Shown: positions 11,560-22,837 of the stretch, one piece after another
How positions within the stretch are numbered: position 1 is the first letter of the stretch
How the letters are laid out: every line of letters begins with the position of its first letter
Source: Symsagittifera roscoffensis
Taxonomy: Eukaryota > Xenacoelomorpha > Acoela > Convolutidae
Direction: 5' to 3'
Assembly (NCBI RefSeq): GCF_963678635.1
Contig: NC_087071.1
Span: forward strand, 29,934,141 to 29,998,140
DNA: 64,000 nt
Translations under genes and position numbers: made by a program
Notes under the pieces: generated by a model
Databases searched by the model: none
What the model was told of the DNA's origin: nothing
What the model saw: the letters and a program-made list of their open reading frames with translations, nothing else

Positions 11560-12760
11560 TTTTTGTTCCAGGTCGGCTTGTAGGACCTCTACTTTCGCTT
11601 TCCGTGGTACGAGACATTCCAGCTACTCGTTTCAGAGTTGTTCATGAGGAATGCTCTCTTATAGATTCTCGGTCCTATATATACCTGGAAAGACTGATAG
11701 GCTTCCGTGTTTCGGGACATATGACGCTTCGGGCGTTCACACACCCATGCGGTCCCGTCATCACCGCACGAAACCAAGGCGTCAACCTTTGACTTGCCTA
11801 TGTTCTTTCAATAGCTTTAGGTATTCTCAAAACTTTGCAGGTTTTCTGGAACAAGTCCTGTTTCTGACACTCATTTTGCTCAGTTGCTCTGGAGTTGGCA
11901 CAGTCATCTCCTGATCAATTGTTCCTGGATTGGCTTCAAGCCTCCTCACCGCTAGCTCAGAATCCTCGTCAGTAGCTCATGAGGCTTCCCAGACATTTTC
12001 GACAGTCTGAAGCACTTAGGCACCAAAGAGAGGTGGTCAATCAATCGATGCTGAGTTCTGGCATCCACAACCAACAGGTGCGTCGGGTATTTGCTGCTGC
12101 AGTAGGGTGCTGCACTGGATCTCAACAAGTACTTCGAGCCCACGGTCTTAAGGTACCCCTCGCTATGCTTCAGGTTCGTTTCATTTTCAAGAGCCTCTCG
12201 CCGGCTTCCAATGTTCTGTTCCGTCTGTAACGCTCAAGGGAAAAATTCCACGCTTAAGGATGTGACCAGCCCAGAAGAACGCTCCAGGCGTTTCAATGAT
12301 TTAATCGAGCTGACCATGCTGTAAAATCCCAAGTCGGTCATCAAATTCACCTCCGTTACTCAGTGGCAATCGGCAATCAATTCCATCTCATACTTGTCCG
12401 ACATACTCCATCTTCCGTGAAAAATGGCTAACTGGCGGTGCTGTTCTTTTAATGTTTTTAATCAGTGACCGGTCCCACACACGTTTCCTTCGATTCCACA
12501 GCTGCAAGCTAGGCAAGTGCCCTCCTTCATCCAATCGCTTGGAGAAGTCCCCTCGTACGTTTCCGTGCGTGGTCTGTCATCGTGCTTTATGATTTTCAGA
12601 GCCAAAAGATGGCGAATCACGGCTAAATCATGTGGGCTCCCATCGTCGTTTTCTTCTAGCTCTTTTTCAGCGGTAAGATCCCATATTTGATCCGCGTTCG
12701 GATTTGGGTACCATGAAGGTTTTGGGTACCCAGGATTTCGGATTTGGGTACCATTTGGGC
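11560..12760 (-). pseudogene. Relic of the Cys-rich 3' module of the giant LTR elements (third copy)
   Basis: Read on the minus strand, the pieces align in order with the last coding segment of the two LTR elements. A PSWYPNPNADQI segment near 12700 matches PSWCPHPHASLI of element 2. A Cys-rich EGTCLACSCG...G...C block near 12490-12520 matches PGSCLAEVCG and PGSCLDSTCG. A block near 12250-12420 matches the ELNADCHGGTELN to GVLQTKQ region of element 1. KCFRLSKMSGKPHELL near 12000 matches KCVRLARMSEKLFELL. Near 11680 FQVYIGPRIYKRAFL matches FQPEIGPDAFKRPLL. Several stops and frameshifts break it. A small tandem repeat with GGATTTGGGTACC lies at its 5' edge near 12690-12760. It is a truncated non-functional copy next to the gap. 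Confidence 0.75.
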
Positions 12761-12779
12761 ACCAAAACACTCGATCTTT

Positions 12780-14940
12780 CAATCAGAAAAGATATAAATC
12801 AGTCTGAAACATCAACAAATAGGAAAGTCAGATCAGATCTTGTCCTGAAATGATATATATAAACTGTAATTTTAGATTTTTTGCTGTTTATGTCTTTTTT
12901 GGGATTTTTACTATTTTTTGTACTTTTCCGTTTTCAAGTAAACTTGTTTTTGCGTTTTCTTGGATATAAACTATTTTTGTTTGGTTTTACGCTTCGTCTT
13001 TACTTATTTTTTGTCCCAAGGCCTTGGGATAAGCTGGCTCATGACTTTCCACTTAACCCTCCGAACCCGGAATTTTCGCTCTTAACTAAGTTAAAAAGCT
13101 AAATCGTACCGGGTGGAGGGTCCGTACCTTCCACCTAATACAATGCAGGACACTAAGACCCCTAGCTCATGCATACGCCCAGAACTGAGGGTGCATCGCT
13201 GAAACGTTTGCTGATCATGATACGTTTGCGTCAGTTACCCTATTTCTACTCGTTTTTAACTATCTGGATGTAGTCAGTTGATTTTTGGTCTGTTTAGGGC
13301 TAAGTAAAAAGTAACAATTTTTAGGCCATCAGTCAAACTACTTTTGATCAGCTTTCGTTTTCAGCGACAGTTATATACTAAACCCATTGGAAATGGATTG
13401 ACACGTTCCTCCTCCTAACTGCTCATGCTCTCAAATAATATATAAAAATGGAGTTAATTAAACTATTCAGGGCATCACAGTAGTTAAAATTGTATGTTTA
13501 ATAGTCTCACACAGTCTATAATAGTCTCTGGACACCAGGTCTCCAATTCCGTCTTCCCTCAGAAATAAAGAACGTCGTTATTTCTCCAAACTCGTGGTAC
13601 GGGAGAATAAGGATGCGCTCTGGATACCCCACCGAACCTTCCTTTCTTCCGTTCTTCTATAAGAGGCCTCGTTTTCTTTTCTATTTTCATGCGATTGTTC
13701 GTCGCCTTGTTAATTTGGCGTGTGTGCTTTTCTGTTCTCCTTTTTTGGTTAAAATGGCCATTTTTACATTTCTGAGAAACATTCAGTCCCATTCGAAATT
13801 TTGAGAATCAAAACAAAAAATGCGGGAATTTTCTACCTTGCTTTTCATGACAAATTCGAAGCTTATGTTGCTAATGGTTTTTTCCGTTCTCGTCGGAGGG
13901 TTTGACTGTGCCACCCAGGGGAATGGCACGTTTATGACAGACCCGCAATCTCATATCAGGTAGGCTATTTGAGTCACATTCAATTCCGGTTAAATCTGTG
14001 TAGGTTTTAAATTTTTCAATATGGTTGGCTGGATTCTCAACCATCTGACTCTCAAATAATTCTAAGAACATTATATTTTAATTTACCAGTAGTAGAATAT
14101 TCCTAGGACTTTTACTGGATAGAGTGATGGAGGGACTTCTGTTTGTAATCTCGGTTACTATGATATTGTTGAACTTTTGATTCCCAACCTCTGATTTTTT
14201 TACACTCATCATCTCTTTTCTATCATTATCATTTCCATATTGAGGAACTTCCGAGGATTTTGACTGTGATATGAGATGAAACTGTTGTGATTAAACTTAA
14301 ATTATTAGACAGATTGATACTTGTGCCTGTTTGTCGAGCCCTTTGACGGTTTTTAGAGACAGGGCTGTGAAGTAAATCTCTGATCTTTGGGAAGTAGTTC
14401 CTGGTGTGGGGTTCTGGTGGTGCGCCACTGGACCATCTGAGCTTAGGTGAGACTGTTCCTTTTCAGTGCCATTTTTTTCAAATCAAATTTTTTATTTCAA
14501 AAAAAAGCTGCAACATTGTTATTATGGGCTAGTTCAGACCACTTGAGACCAGTTAAACCCTTACACCGTAATTTATGAGAATTTTGTATTTATTGAAATC
14601 ATATCATTTAAAAATATAACTCTTAGCGAATCTAAGAAAATCCAATGGTTTCAATATCCTATGTGCATTAACTTGAAATCTGTCCACAATTTTTCAATCG
14701 GCATTGACTTTGTGATAGCTAATTATGTAAAAAATCCATTTCTAATGTTCGAGTGCTCAAGAGAGTACCCAAGGATTCGCGTGTTCCCTTGGCAGTAATT
14801 ATTTCGGATGAAATGAAGGATAATTTCTCCAATGTAGAGAATGGTTATTTTTAGCTAGTTTTTCCGAATTTTTTCTTGTTTTTTTTTCTTAAATTCACCC
14901 AAGTGAAGTGATTGTAAAAAAACGACAGCTATGAGCTCTA
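12780..14940. other. Non-coding stretch, nothing recognised
   Basis: Mixed AT-rich and ordinary sequence. Short frames here show no protein-like character that I recognise, and I see no tandem array or RNA gene. Confidence 0.4.
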
Positions 14941-14953
14941 AAAAAACTTTAAA

Positions 14954-15890
14954 ATGAGAACCGATTTGTTTCACTGCCTAAACCCCTTCACTCAGGGTCA
15001 ATCTCGCCTCAGCCAGGGACAAGTTCACCATCTCGAGCAGAGATTAAATTTAATCAGCAGCAAGCTCAGTCAGGGAAATATAAAGAAAGGAATGAAGCTG
15101 GCCGCTTCAGATGACAAAATCGAGCCTTTTTTGATTCCTAACTACAAAAAATTGGTATTTAAACACCCAAAAGGAGCTGATATAAATGCCCCAAACCCAG
15201 AGAACATCGATAGTTTTTTCGTAGCTGAGTTCGAGGTGTAGAAACCATTTATGTCTTCTCCAAAGAGTACGAAAGGCAATCCGGACAAGATTTTCCCCAA
15301 GTTTCAAAAGACCTGTAAATTAAACGGCAATGCGAGGCTCAATTTCTTGAAAATGCTGACTAAGCTCCTAAATCTTACAAGTGATTTTAAAGTACCCGAA
15401 GAGCAAAACCTTTCTTTTTTGGAGCAAAATTTACCATCCTTAAAAAAATAGACGGAGGTTTGCAAATAATTGCTATTGACTACACGCTCAGACACATCGC
15501 GTATAAGTGAGCAGGAAGCAAGGCTCTCCTCGCAGAGCGGAAAACGGTTTTAGGAGTTATCAATTAGAATATGGTTCTAATCGAGCATCAGCTCACTCCT
15601 TTAGAAAATTGATAGAGCGTGATGACAACCCGAAGTGCTCAGTGATACTTGAATTACTTTTTATTAATGGATTTGGATCGCTCAATAGAGAAGCTTTGCT
15701 GAATCAAAATTTTCGTATCGCCTGGAATCCAGCAAATATACTCATAGCGCATACAGTTAACCGGGTTATCTTTTTAACAGAAAATTCCAATAGCCTAATT
15801 GCTGTGATAAACTTATTAAATAGTTTTGTTCAAAATTACCGCTTGTGTGTTTTCATATCAAATGCGCGCTGGGCTTTCCTCTTCTGATTA
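14954..15890 (+). pseudogene. RT-element X, N-terminal half (degraded)
   Basis: Three frame-broken pieces read as the front of a reverse transcriptase. A leader (14954-15241) contains SDDKIEPF and a KHPKGADIN segment. The next piece has PKSTKGNPDKIFPKF, matching the usual S-GGPDG-P element seen before RT domains. A piece at 15452-15560 has DGGLQIIAIDYTLRHIA, resembling the DGG-RPI-VG-TLRRL motif of RT block 2. The piece at 15600-15720 has VILELLFINGFGSLNRE, where VLVKLDFSNAFNSL would be expected, so the first catalytic Asp is lost. There are stops and frameshifts throughout. The matching C-terminus lies at 20191-20742, so insertions of about 4.3 kb split the element. The family assignment is from memory of its motifs. 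Confidence 0.55.
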
Positions 15891-16129
15891 TCTAGCCAAA
15901 TCTCGCCGTCCCAGTCGTAGGCGAGTGAAGCTTCCCTGGCGAATCTAGACGCAAGAAGGAGTGAGCAGGTGGAACTACCGTTCAAGAACACCACAGTTTG
16001 TACCGTTCCTACCCGTCAATTTTTCATTTTTTCTTTTTAAAAAACTCTCAGATTTAAATTAAACTCTTTGATTCATTGGCCAAACATTCCCTCAACTTTT
16101 TACGTTAGAGCTTCTCCGTTGCCTTCGCT

Positions 16130-16460
16130 GTCTGTATTTCAGGTTTCAGGTGGGTGCCCCAATACCAGGGAAGACGCAACCCTGATTTTTCACAGAAGCT
16201 TGTAATTGGCACATCAAGGACAATCATATCAAACCAGCTGTAGTAAATTCTACAATTTACTCTTACCGCGGCGCCACACTCCAAGATCTGCATGAAACAG
16301 TTATACAAAACAAATCAAAGCCACTTAATACAGTTACCATTATCGCCGGGTTTAATGATAATAGGCTGCATCCACGAGAAGTTGAGCAAAAATGGAAAAA
16401 CTTAATCAACCTAATTACAATCAAGTTCCAGTCCAAAACCCTAACTATCCCCAAAATAAC
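16130..16460 (+). pseudogene. SGNH-like domain fragment at the front of RT element copy A
   Basis: Frames near 16190-16450 read VIGTSRTIISN, then YRGATLQDLHETV, then VTIIAGFNDNRLHPREVE, then a KWKNLINLI helix. The order of a block-I-like GTS, a GATL element and an AGFND element fits SGNH/GDSL hydrolase blocks I, II and III. It sits directly upstream of the RT sequence of copy A and is probably part of the same retroelement; SGNH esterase domains are known in ORF1 of some LINEs. Frames change within it, and no block V His motif was identified. Confidence 0.4.
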
Positions 16461-19408
16461 CCAAAGCTCCGGTAAGAATCATGTTAATTGCAAACTCTAC
16501 ACTCAAAACCATGTGCTGTTTAGATTTTTTTTGAACTCTCCTGGTAATCTGACGATACTGTTCCTCCTCAAATAAAGTCCGATCAAACACATTGTATCAT
16601 ATCTATCAACCACCTATGCGGCCGCATATATGCATGTAAAATACAACGGCCTTATTCAGGAGACCAGCGACCACGAAGAAAATTTTAGCTGCATTCGCTG
16701 CACCTCCCTGATTACAGACAACAATACAACTGACATTCAAGCCCTTCCAACTCAATCTCAACAATTTCTTTCAAATAACGACCAAAATCCTGCCATTGCA
16801 AACAACAACGAAACTATAAAAGCAACACCCGATCCCTGGTCAAATCCCACACCTCAACTACAAGATAAAAAAGAATAATCTACAGCCAAGTTGTGCACTG
16901 GAAACCAGTCTTCATGATCCTCGCAAAAAAAACAGAATTTGGTTTAACTTCATAGAAACCCTCAAATCGTTAATTGAAACACAAGAAAATACATACGCAA
17001 TACACGCAACAATGATAATCCCTCATCTAGTCCTATGTAAAACCAAATCGGAGAGTGATGGTTCGAACTCCAAAACTATAGCATGAAGGCTTAAGCAATA
17101 TCATAAAGGCGAACTGGGCGAATTTTTTATCGAGGGAAAAGGGCTGCAATTGCGCTTGGTAAAGAGTAATTAAAAGAAAGTAGAAACTGAAGCACGGCAA
17201 TTTAATAAACCAATGAGCACCAGAAAAATATCGAGTGCTATTGCTAAATTAACTGATACCTCCTAAGGAGTTCTCTCACTCGAGGAAACCGTCAAAGGTC
17301 AAACTGTTGAACAAGTCCTCATCGAGAAACACCCACCCGGGGAGCCATTAAACAGCATTAAAAGGCATCATGCTCCACAGATACAATCCGTTTCCCCTCA
17401 TCCACTTTTGACCAAATAAATTGCCAGAAAATTAGGAAGGCTGCCATGACAACACATGGTTCTCATAGACCCTCAGGTCTTGATCCAAATGAGTGGAGAC
17501 ACATACTAACGCACTTTGTTCAACAGTCAATTGAAATATCAAAAACACTAGCCAAAATCGCACAAAAAATATCAAAAGAAATACTAAGTCATGAGCTTCT
17601 TGGACCATATAGTGCCTGTCGACTAATTCCACTTGATAAAAACCCAGGAGTTAGGCCAATTGGCATAGGCGAAGTCATCAGCAGAATAATAAGTAGAACG
17701 ATCACAAAGTGCTTAAAAAGCGAATTTATGGTACTCGGATTGAATTACCAACTATGCCTAGGCCAAAAATGAGGTATCGAACATCGCTTAGGAGGCAATA
17801 CGAGAAAACCGATTCCGATGCAATATTACTAATACACGCGGAAAATGCAATCAACTCTTTAAACCGGAACGAGGCATTGAAAAACATTGGAAATATATGC
17901 CCCTATTTACTACCCGCTACACCCACTTATACTCTAATCCATTCAAACTCTTCGTAAATTAAAAAAATTCTATCTAGAGAAAGAACACACAAGGATACCC
18001 ATTAGCAATGGCAATGTACGGGCTAACCGTTTACCTTTAATAAAACCAGTCAACGACAACAGCCTACCAAAGAAATGGTATGCAAACAATGGGAACGCAG
18101 TCGGAAAATTGAAAAGCCTGCGAAGAATTGTTGACAACATTATCAAACACTGAAAATATTTTGGGTATCATGTAAAGGCATCGAAATGCCAGCTCATTTT
18201 AAAAGATGAAAAAAAAACAATGACGCGATAAAATTATACAAAAAATACCGAAATTAAAATGCAGAAAGGGCCAGGTTCTGTCATTGGATCCGCGACTGAA
18301 TGTATGCCTTTCATAGAAAATCAGCAGTTGGAAGAACATAATAAAATATAGAAAAAAATTAACAAGATCACGAAAACATCACCACAAAACGTGTAGATCT
18401 GTTACACTAAATGGGTACGAGAAAAGATATCGTTTTTAGCTAGGACTACCCCCAATACCGCAGAAAACATGCAAGCCTGCGAGAAAATACTGTAGGAAAA
18501 TCTCATTCCAAATTTACTTGTTAAAAATAATATCCGCCATCGACTTAGAGACATCGCTTCTTTGCCACTGGAAATGGGTGGTCTAAATATCAAGCTACAT
18601 TCTGACTAAAAGCAATTTTTTAAAGAATTGATTAAAACACCGTCAGTCCTAGACTTATACGACCCATTAACAGCTATATCGGAAAAAGAAAAATATATAC
18701 AACAATTAAAACGCTTAAAACGGAAAGAACAAACCAAAAGAGAACTAACGATTTGAAAAACTTGAGCGACAATGAAAACTACCCAATTGAGCTGGCCTCT
18801 GAAAAAGGAGCCTAAACCTGGTTAAAAGCACTGCCACTTGACAGATATAATTTTCACCTGAATAAATCCGAATTCAGGGATGGAATTTACCTCAGATATG
18901 GATGGGAACCAACCAAGATTCCACTCACATGTGCATGTGGTCAATCTTTCGAACTTACCCACGCCCTTCACCTACAAAGGGTGGATGCACTCACATGAGG
19001 CATAAAAAATCAGAGATACCTTTGCCAACCTCATGAGCGAGGTTTGCTTTGATGTTGAGTGGGTAAGGCAGAGGTCTCTCAACACGAGCGTCATGCGTTC
19101 GAATCCCACTTCGGTTACGATTGGAGGGGACCCAGAGTCATCCGCGTCCTCAAGGTGGGACTGGCTGCGGCAAAATGGATAACAGCTCTCTCCCCAACGG
19201 TTGGTCTTGCACTGAGCAGGACCGGGGGCTAACAAAAAATGTTGAAATCGAGCCGAAACTTCAGTCGTTGCAAAGCGAGAGCTTTGTCAACAATTCAACC
19301 ACAACTGATGAAGACGCTTGACAGATGTTAAAGCAAAGGACTTATGGGACTCAAGGTTTAGACAAACCTTCTTTGATGTCAAAGTTTTCAATCCGCACGC
19401 AAAATCAT
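16461..19408 (+). pseudogene. Non-LTR-like RT element, copy A, with restriction-like nuclease end
   Basis: Pieces of one long protein occur in order over several frames: KGELGEFFIEGKGLQLRL (17100), a PSGLDPNEWRHIL block (17460), LIPLDKNPGVRPIGIGEV (17620), INSLNRNEAL (17850, block A), the usual catalytic block at 18070 reading KWYANNGNAVG instead of YADD, and a Cys/His segment CACGQSFELTHALH (18935) followed by MRH and IRDT/IRDTF-like residues. The end reads FFDVKVFNPHAKS (19370-19400), resembling the PD-D type nuclease at the C-terminus of restriction-like-endonuclease RT elements. It carries many stops, a SINE at 19059-19238, and is cut off at 19408 by an AT-rich repeat. Copy B at 40885 is homologous along most of this length. 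Confidence 0.65.
19059..19238 (+). mobile_element. tRNA-derived SINE with 7-bp target-site duplication
   Basis: The insert of about 180 bp is flanked by ATGTTGA at 19052-19058 and 19239-19245. Its head contains GTGGGTAAGGCAGAGGTCTC, an A-box-like segment, and 30 bases on GCGTTCGAATCCCAC, a near-perfect Pol III B box (GGTTCGANTCC). Its end is AACAAAAA, a short A-rich tail. Copy B of the host element lacks the insert at the equivalent place (about 42187-42200), giving an empty site. It is therefore a SINE and not a functional tRNA gene, since only the tRNA-like head is present and it is followed by an unrelated body. Confidence 0.75.
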
Positions 19409-20172
19409 TATCATGCAATTCCATACATCAAGTGTATGGAGAAAAAGCTTGTCTTACTATTTTCATACATTTGCGAAAAATAATAGGAAAAAAATGATAC
19501 CATTTCTGCGGCTTTTTGAGAACAGTTGAACAGTTGCTTACCATGCGTTTGCCATATACGACACAAAGAGTAGTTTTGAAAAACTGCCCCAAAAATTTTT
19601 TTTGTTTTTTTTTTAACCGCAAATCGAACTTTGTACGGAAACAAACATTTTCCAAAAAATTTTTTTTTTCTTTTCATTTAAATTTTTTTTCGAAAAAGCT
19701 GAAAATTCCTGTTTCTTTCGTATGGCGTGTTTATGTATGCCTTGATTAATGTCTGATAGTTTGAATATTCAAAAATTTAAAAGAGTGATCATTGAAAATT
19801 TTGCCAAAATTTAAAAGTTTGTTACTTTTGTTACATGATTTGTGAAAGACAGCTCGAAGATGATTCAGGTTGTTTTCTATGCATTGTAACTGCAAGACCG
19901 TCCAAATTTTGGTGCTTTGAGTAACCAAGGTTTTTTTCACTCGTGTTCGGTTGCAAACACAGCCGAACATTTTTCAAAAAATAATTTTACAAACAGTAAA
20001 CAACTTTTAGGTTAATGGAAAAAGCACCTATCATACAATTTCCATTTATGAGAAAAAGTTTATTATAGAGAAAAAAGTTTATTTCATACAATTTTCTGTA
20101 CGTATGGAATTTTACGAAAAGAAATTTCCCATTTAGGAGAAATGTATGAAAAGCATTTTTGGTCAACCCGGG
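19409..20172. repeat. AT-rich ATGATAAGCA-type repeat insertion
   Basis: It starts abruptly within copy A with ATTATCATGCAATTCCATAC and ends with GTATGAAAAGCATTTTTGGTCAACCCGGG, directly before the C-terminal part of element X. CTATCATACAATTTCCAT near 20032 and GAAAAGCATTTTT near 20150 match the motif family of 396-1575. The internal sequence is T- and A-rich with no gene. It is probably a second member of the same repeat family. Confidence 0.5.
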
Positions 20173-20190
20173 ATGTTTGTGTGAAATTGA

Positions 20191-20742
20191 GTGATGCTAA
20201 AGGTACCGCCTGAATCGCTGGTCTGTGGCAACACTAAAAGCTTAATGGCTCGTCATAGGTTCTGCAACAATTTTATCAGACAAGCTGTAGGTTCTGATGA
20301 CATGCCTAGTTTAGTGGAACCGAGCGGGCTTTGCGTTTCCGACTCTAGGCGACCAGATGGTTTGGCCCCGTCTTCCGTGGTCACACGGTAAGAACTTAAT
20401 TTGGGATTTCGCCTGCTCATATACGCTGGCGAAATCAGACTTATCTATTAATTCCTAAGACGGAACTCCTGTCGCCAACGCCGCTGAGGAAAAGAAACGC
20501 ACCACTTATCACGACCTTGCCTCCATGTTTTACAGCTCGTTGCTTTTGAGACTTTGGGAGGTATTGGCAGCTCGTCGCTCAAGTTTTTAAAAGATCTTGA
20601 AAACCAAATAACTGACGTCTCATGTGACCCCCGCGTGTCATTGTTCCTCCGCCAGATACTGGCCGTAGCGATTCAACGTGGCAATGCTATCAGTGTTGAC
20701 GAGGGCCTTAAACCTGATAACGCAGATCTGGAGACTTTTTAG
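20191..20742 (+). pseudogene. RT-element X, C-terminal nuclease-like part
   Basis: The first piece (20205-20391) has an LVCGNTKSLMARHRFCNNF segment with Cys/His residues followed by a VEPSGL...RRPDGL segment. Through a frameshift it continues as NLIWDFACSYTLA near 20400, then AAEEKKRTTYHDLA near 20480. It ends with a long intact stretch with CDPRVSLFLRQILAVAIQRGNA at 20554-20742. The PD...WD spacing fits a PD-(D/E)XK-type nuclease, as in restriction-like-endonuclease retrotransposons. LTR element 1 begins five bases after the stop. This pairs with the N-terminal half at 14954-15890. Confidence 0.55.
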
Positions 20743-20746
20743 CTTT

Positions 20747-21121
20747 TGTGACATTCGACCAGATTGTACGAAAATGCAGTTTCGCAATCGAATTTTTATC
20801 GATTAGAAAAAAGAACATCTAACCGGGAAGATTGATGGTTTTAATGAATTAGCGACGTTATTTGAAAGATTGGACAAATCGGGAAGGGTTAGTTTTAACT
20901 GACAAGCTAATTTGTAAAATTTCGATTTGGACTAACCTTTTTATATTCCGCACACACTGAAACGGCGAAAACACAACAACAATAGTCGCGGTGGAAACAA
21001 CAACGAAAAGACGACAACAGATTGAAATTGTAAATGGAGATTGTCATAAACTATTCCGAGTTGTAACGATTGTGCTGCTACAATCGTTACAACGTAGAAC
21101 CCGAGAAAAAGGAAGGGTGCT
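20747..21121 (+). repeat. 5' LTR of element 1 (visible part)
   Basis: It begins TGTGACATTCGA and aligns with the 3' LTR through AAAATGCAGTTTCGCAATCG, AGAACATCTAACCGGGAAG, ACAACAACAATAGTCGC and AACGTAGAACCCGAGAAAAA. TTTTATATTCC at 20939-20949 could be a TATA region. Similarity fades after GGAAGGGTG near 21120; the true LTR may be longer. The numerous differences between the two LTRs indicate an old insertion. Confidence 0.75.
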
Positions 21122-22837
21122 GAACAAATGTTCACTAGTGAATCGACATGTTTTAAAACCCGTTAGCCGATAATCTTCCGGGTTAAAGTGAAATCGAACT
21201 TAACGTGTTTGATTTAGTGGATTCATCAGTCCGGAAGGATCCAAATAGCATTCTGTTTGGCAAATTGTTTCAGCTGGAATGTTTTAGACCAGGTTTTTGC
21301 ATTGAACTAGAGGAATATAGACCTTCTGAGCTCGGATAAATAAGTTTTTGGTGTGAAAGAACAGAATTGCGAAAAAAGTTAAGCGGAAAAAGTTAAGCGG
21401 AAGAAAGCGGAGAGAAAATTTTTCGACTTTAGAAAAAAGACGTTTTGGTTAATATCTTTGAAACAACTGGACAGATCTAGCTGATCTTGGAACTATAAGA
21501 TCAATAATTAGGTGAGCTTACTCATAGAATCTTGAATTAGTAAAAAAAAATAGCGTGAAAATTTTAAGGTAGACCCTTCACGTTTTGTAAAAAAATTTTC
21601 GAAAGCCCTTATACCCCTACCAAAGGGTAGCGACGGTTGAATAAGGCAATTTTAGAGGAAAAGGTAAGGCTGAGGAAACCAGAAAACCATAGTCGAGTCG
21701 AAACTAGGCTAGTCATAAGACCCTTCACAGTAAGGGTAAATTGTCAAGTAAGAGGCTTAGCATCGATCCGGAAGGGTCTAGGGACGGAAAAAACACCCTC
21801 CCTAGTTAGTTCCTATAGCATCATAGCATCGGAGAACGTATCCGGAAGAGTATTGAGTAAAATTTTGTGAAGTCTCTGAAAAACTATTTTTACAAACCCG
21901 GAGGGGTCCCAATCCGGAAGGGTCCCAATTTTGCCAATCCGGAAGGGTCACAGTTTTGCCAATCCGGAAGGGTCCCAAATTCGCCAATCCAGAGGGGTCC
22001 TCTTTTTGCCAACCGGAAAAGGTCCCAATTTTGCCATTCAGGAAAGGTCCCAAATTCGCCAATCCGGAGGGGTCCTATTTTTGCCAATCCGGAGGGTTAC
22101 TATTCCGTCAAGACTTAAGTAGACAAAAGAAAAGTAAATAGTGAAAAGTATTAGGTTATTAAGAGTCAGGCTAGGAAACAACTTGCCTTTTATGGAAGAC
22201 CAGACTAAAACAAAACAGGTCTAAATCCGGATATTTGCGACACTAAGTCTAAATTGAACAAGCGTTTGCCACTGATTTGTGTGGATTGAAATCCAAATCG
22301 TTTTCTGGAAAAGTGATTGCCTTGAGGTTTTTAGTAGGTCTAGCTCGGGCAATCCGAAGGCAGATAGGTAACACAGTACTCGGTGAGTGCAATAGACGCC
22401 CACTTGAGAAAATAACTGCCTTCAAGTTTTGTCTGTTCGGTGCAGCACCAAGCAGGGAAATTTCTTTAGAAACAAGTTCGACTATTACATTGCGACTGAC
22501 TAAAGTACAAAACACATACGTTTTTCATTGAAAATATTTTTATTTTCTTCATTTTCGGTTTTAAATCATTAATATCTGTCCTTGATTGGGTAGTGAGAAC
22601 ACCATTTTTACAATAAATTGATATCATCAAACCGTGCTAGCTTCATATCTTACAAATAATTATCGATTATTGTGAATAAATTATATACACGGTTTACTGT
22701 GATAAAATACAAGGATTCATGTTCACTACTTAAGTGAAACTCCTGGAATTTGTTGTGTTGTGCTTTTATTATCAGTCAGACTAAAAGGACACTAGCAATC
22801 GAATTGAGTGTATTGGCAGTAAGAAGTTATAAATTGA
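21122..22837 (+). other. Leader of element 1
   Basis: Untranslated-looking leader between the LTR and the first gag ATG. It holds the 25-bp minisatellite at 21890-22110 and repeated short TCCGGAAGGGTC or TCCGGAAGGATC motifs near 21231 and 21766. No protein is recognised. The primer binding site was not identified with confidence. Confidence 0.5.
21890..22110 (+). repeat. 25-bp minisatellite in the leader of element 1
   Basis: The unit is close to CCAATCCGGAAGGGTCCC plus AATTTTG. About eight to nine units follow one another with small substitutions, some with GGAGGGGTCC and some with GGAAAAGGTCC. All frames stay open through it, giving short spurious peptides. A related GTCCGGAGGGGTCTC sits near 40205 just outside the visible 3' LTR. 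Confidence 0.85.

Noticed and set aside
13559-14071. Short frames with basic or mixed content
   Set aside because: No recognisable domain, and no supporting neighbour or repeat evidence.
19061-19130. Functional tRNA gene
   Set aside because: Only a tRNA-like head with boxes; it is part of a 180-bp insert with target duplication, so a SINE.
21890-22110. CRISPR-like array
   Set aside because: Repeats are head to tail without unique spacers and the context is eukaryotic.
21867-22140. Several overlapping frames on both strands rich in Gly, Pro and Asn
   Set aside because: Produced by the 25-bp minisatellite in the leader of element 1.
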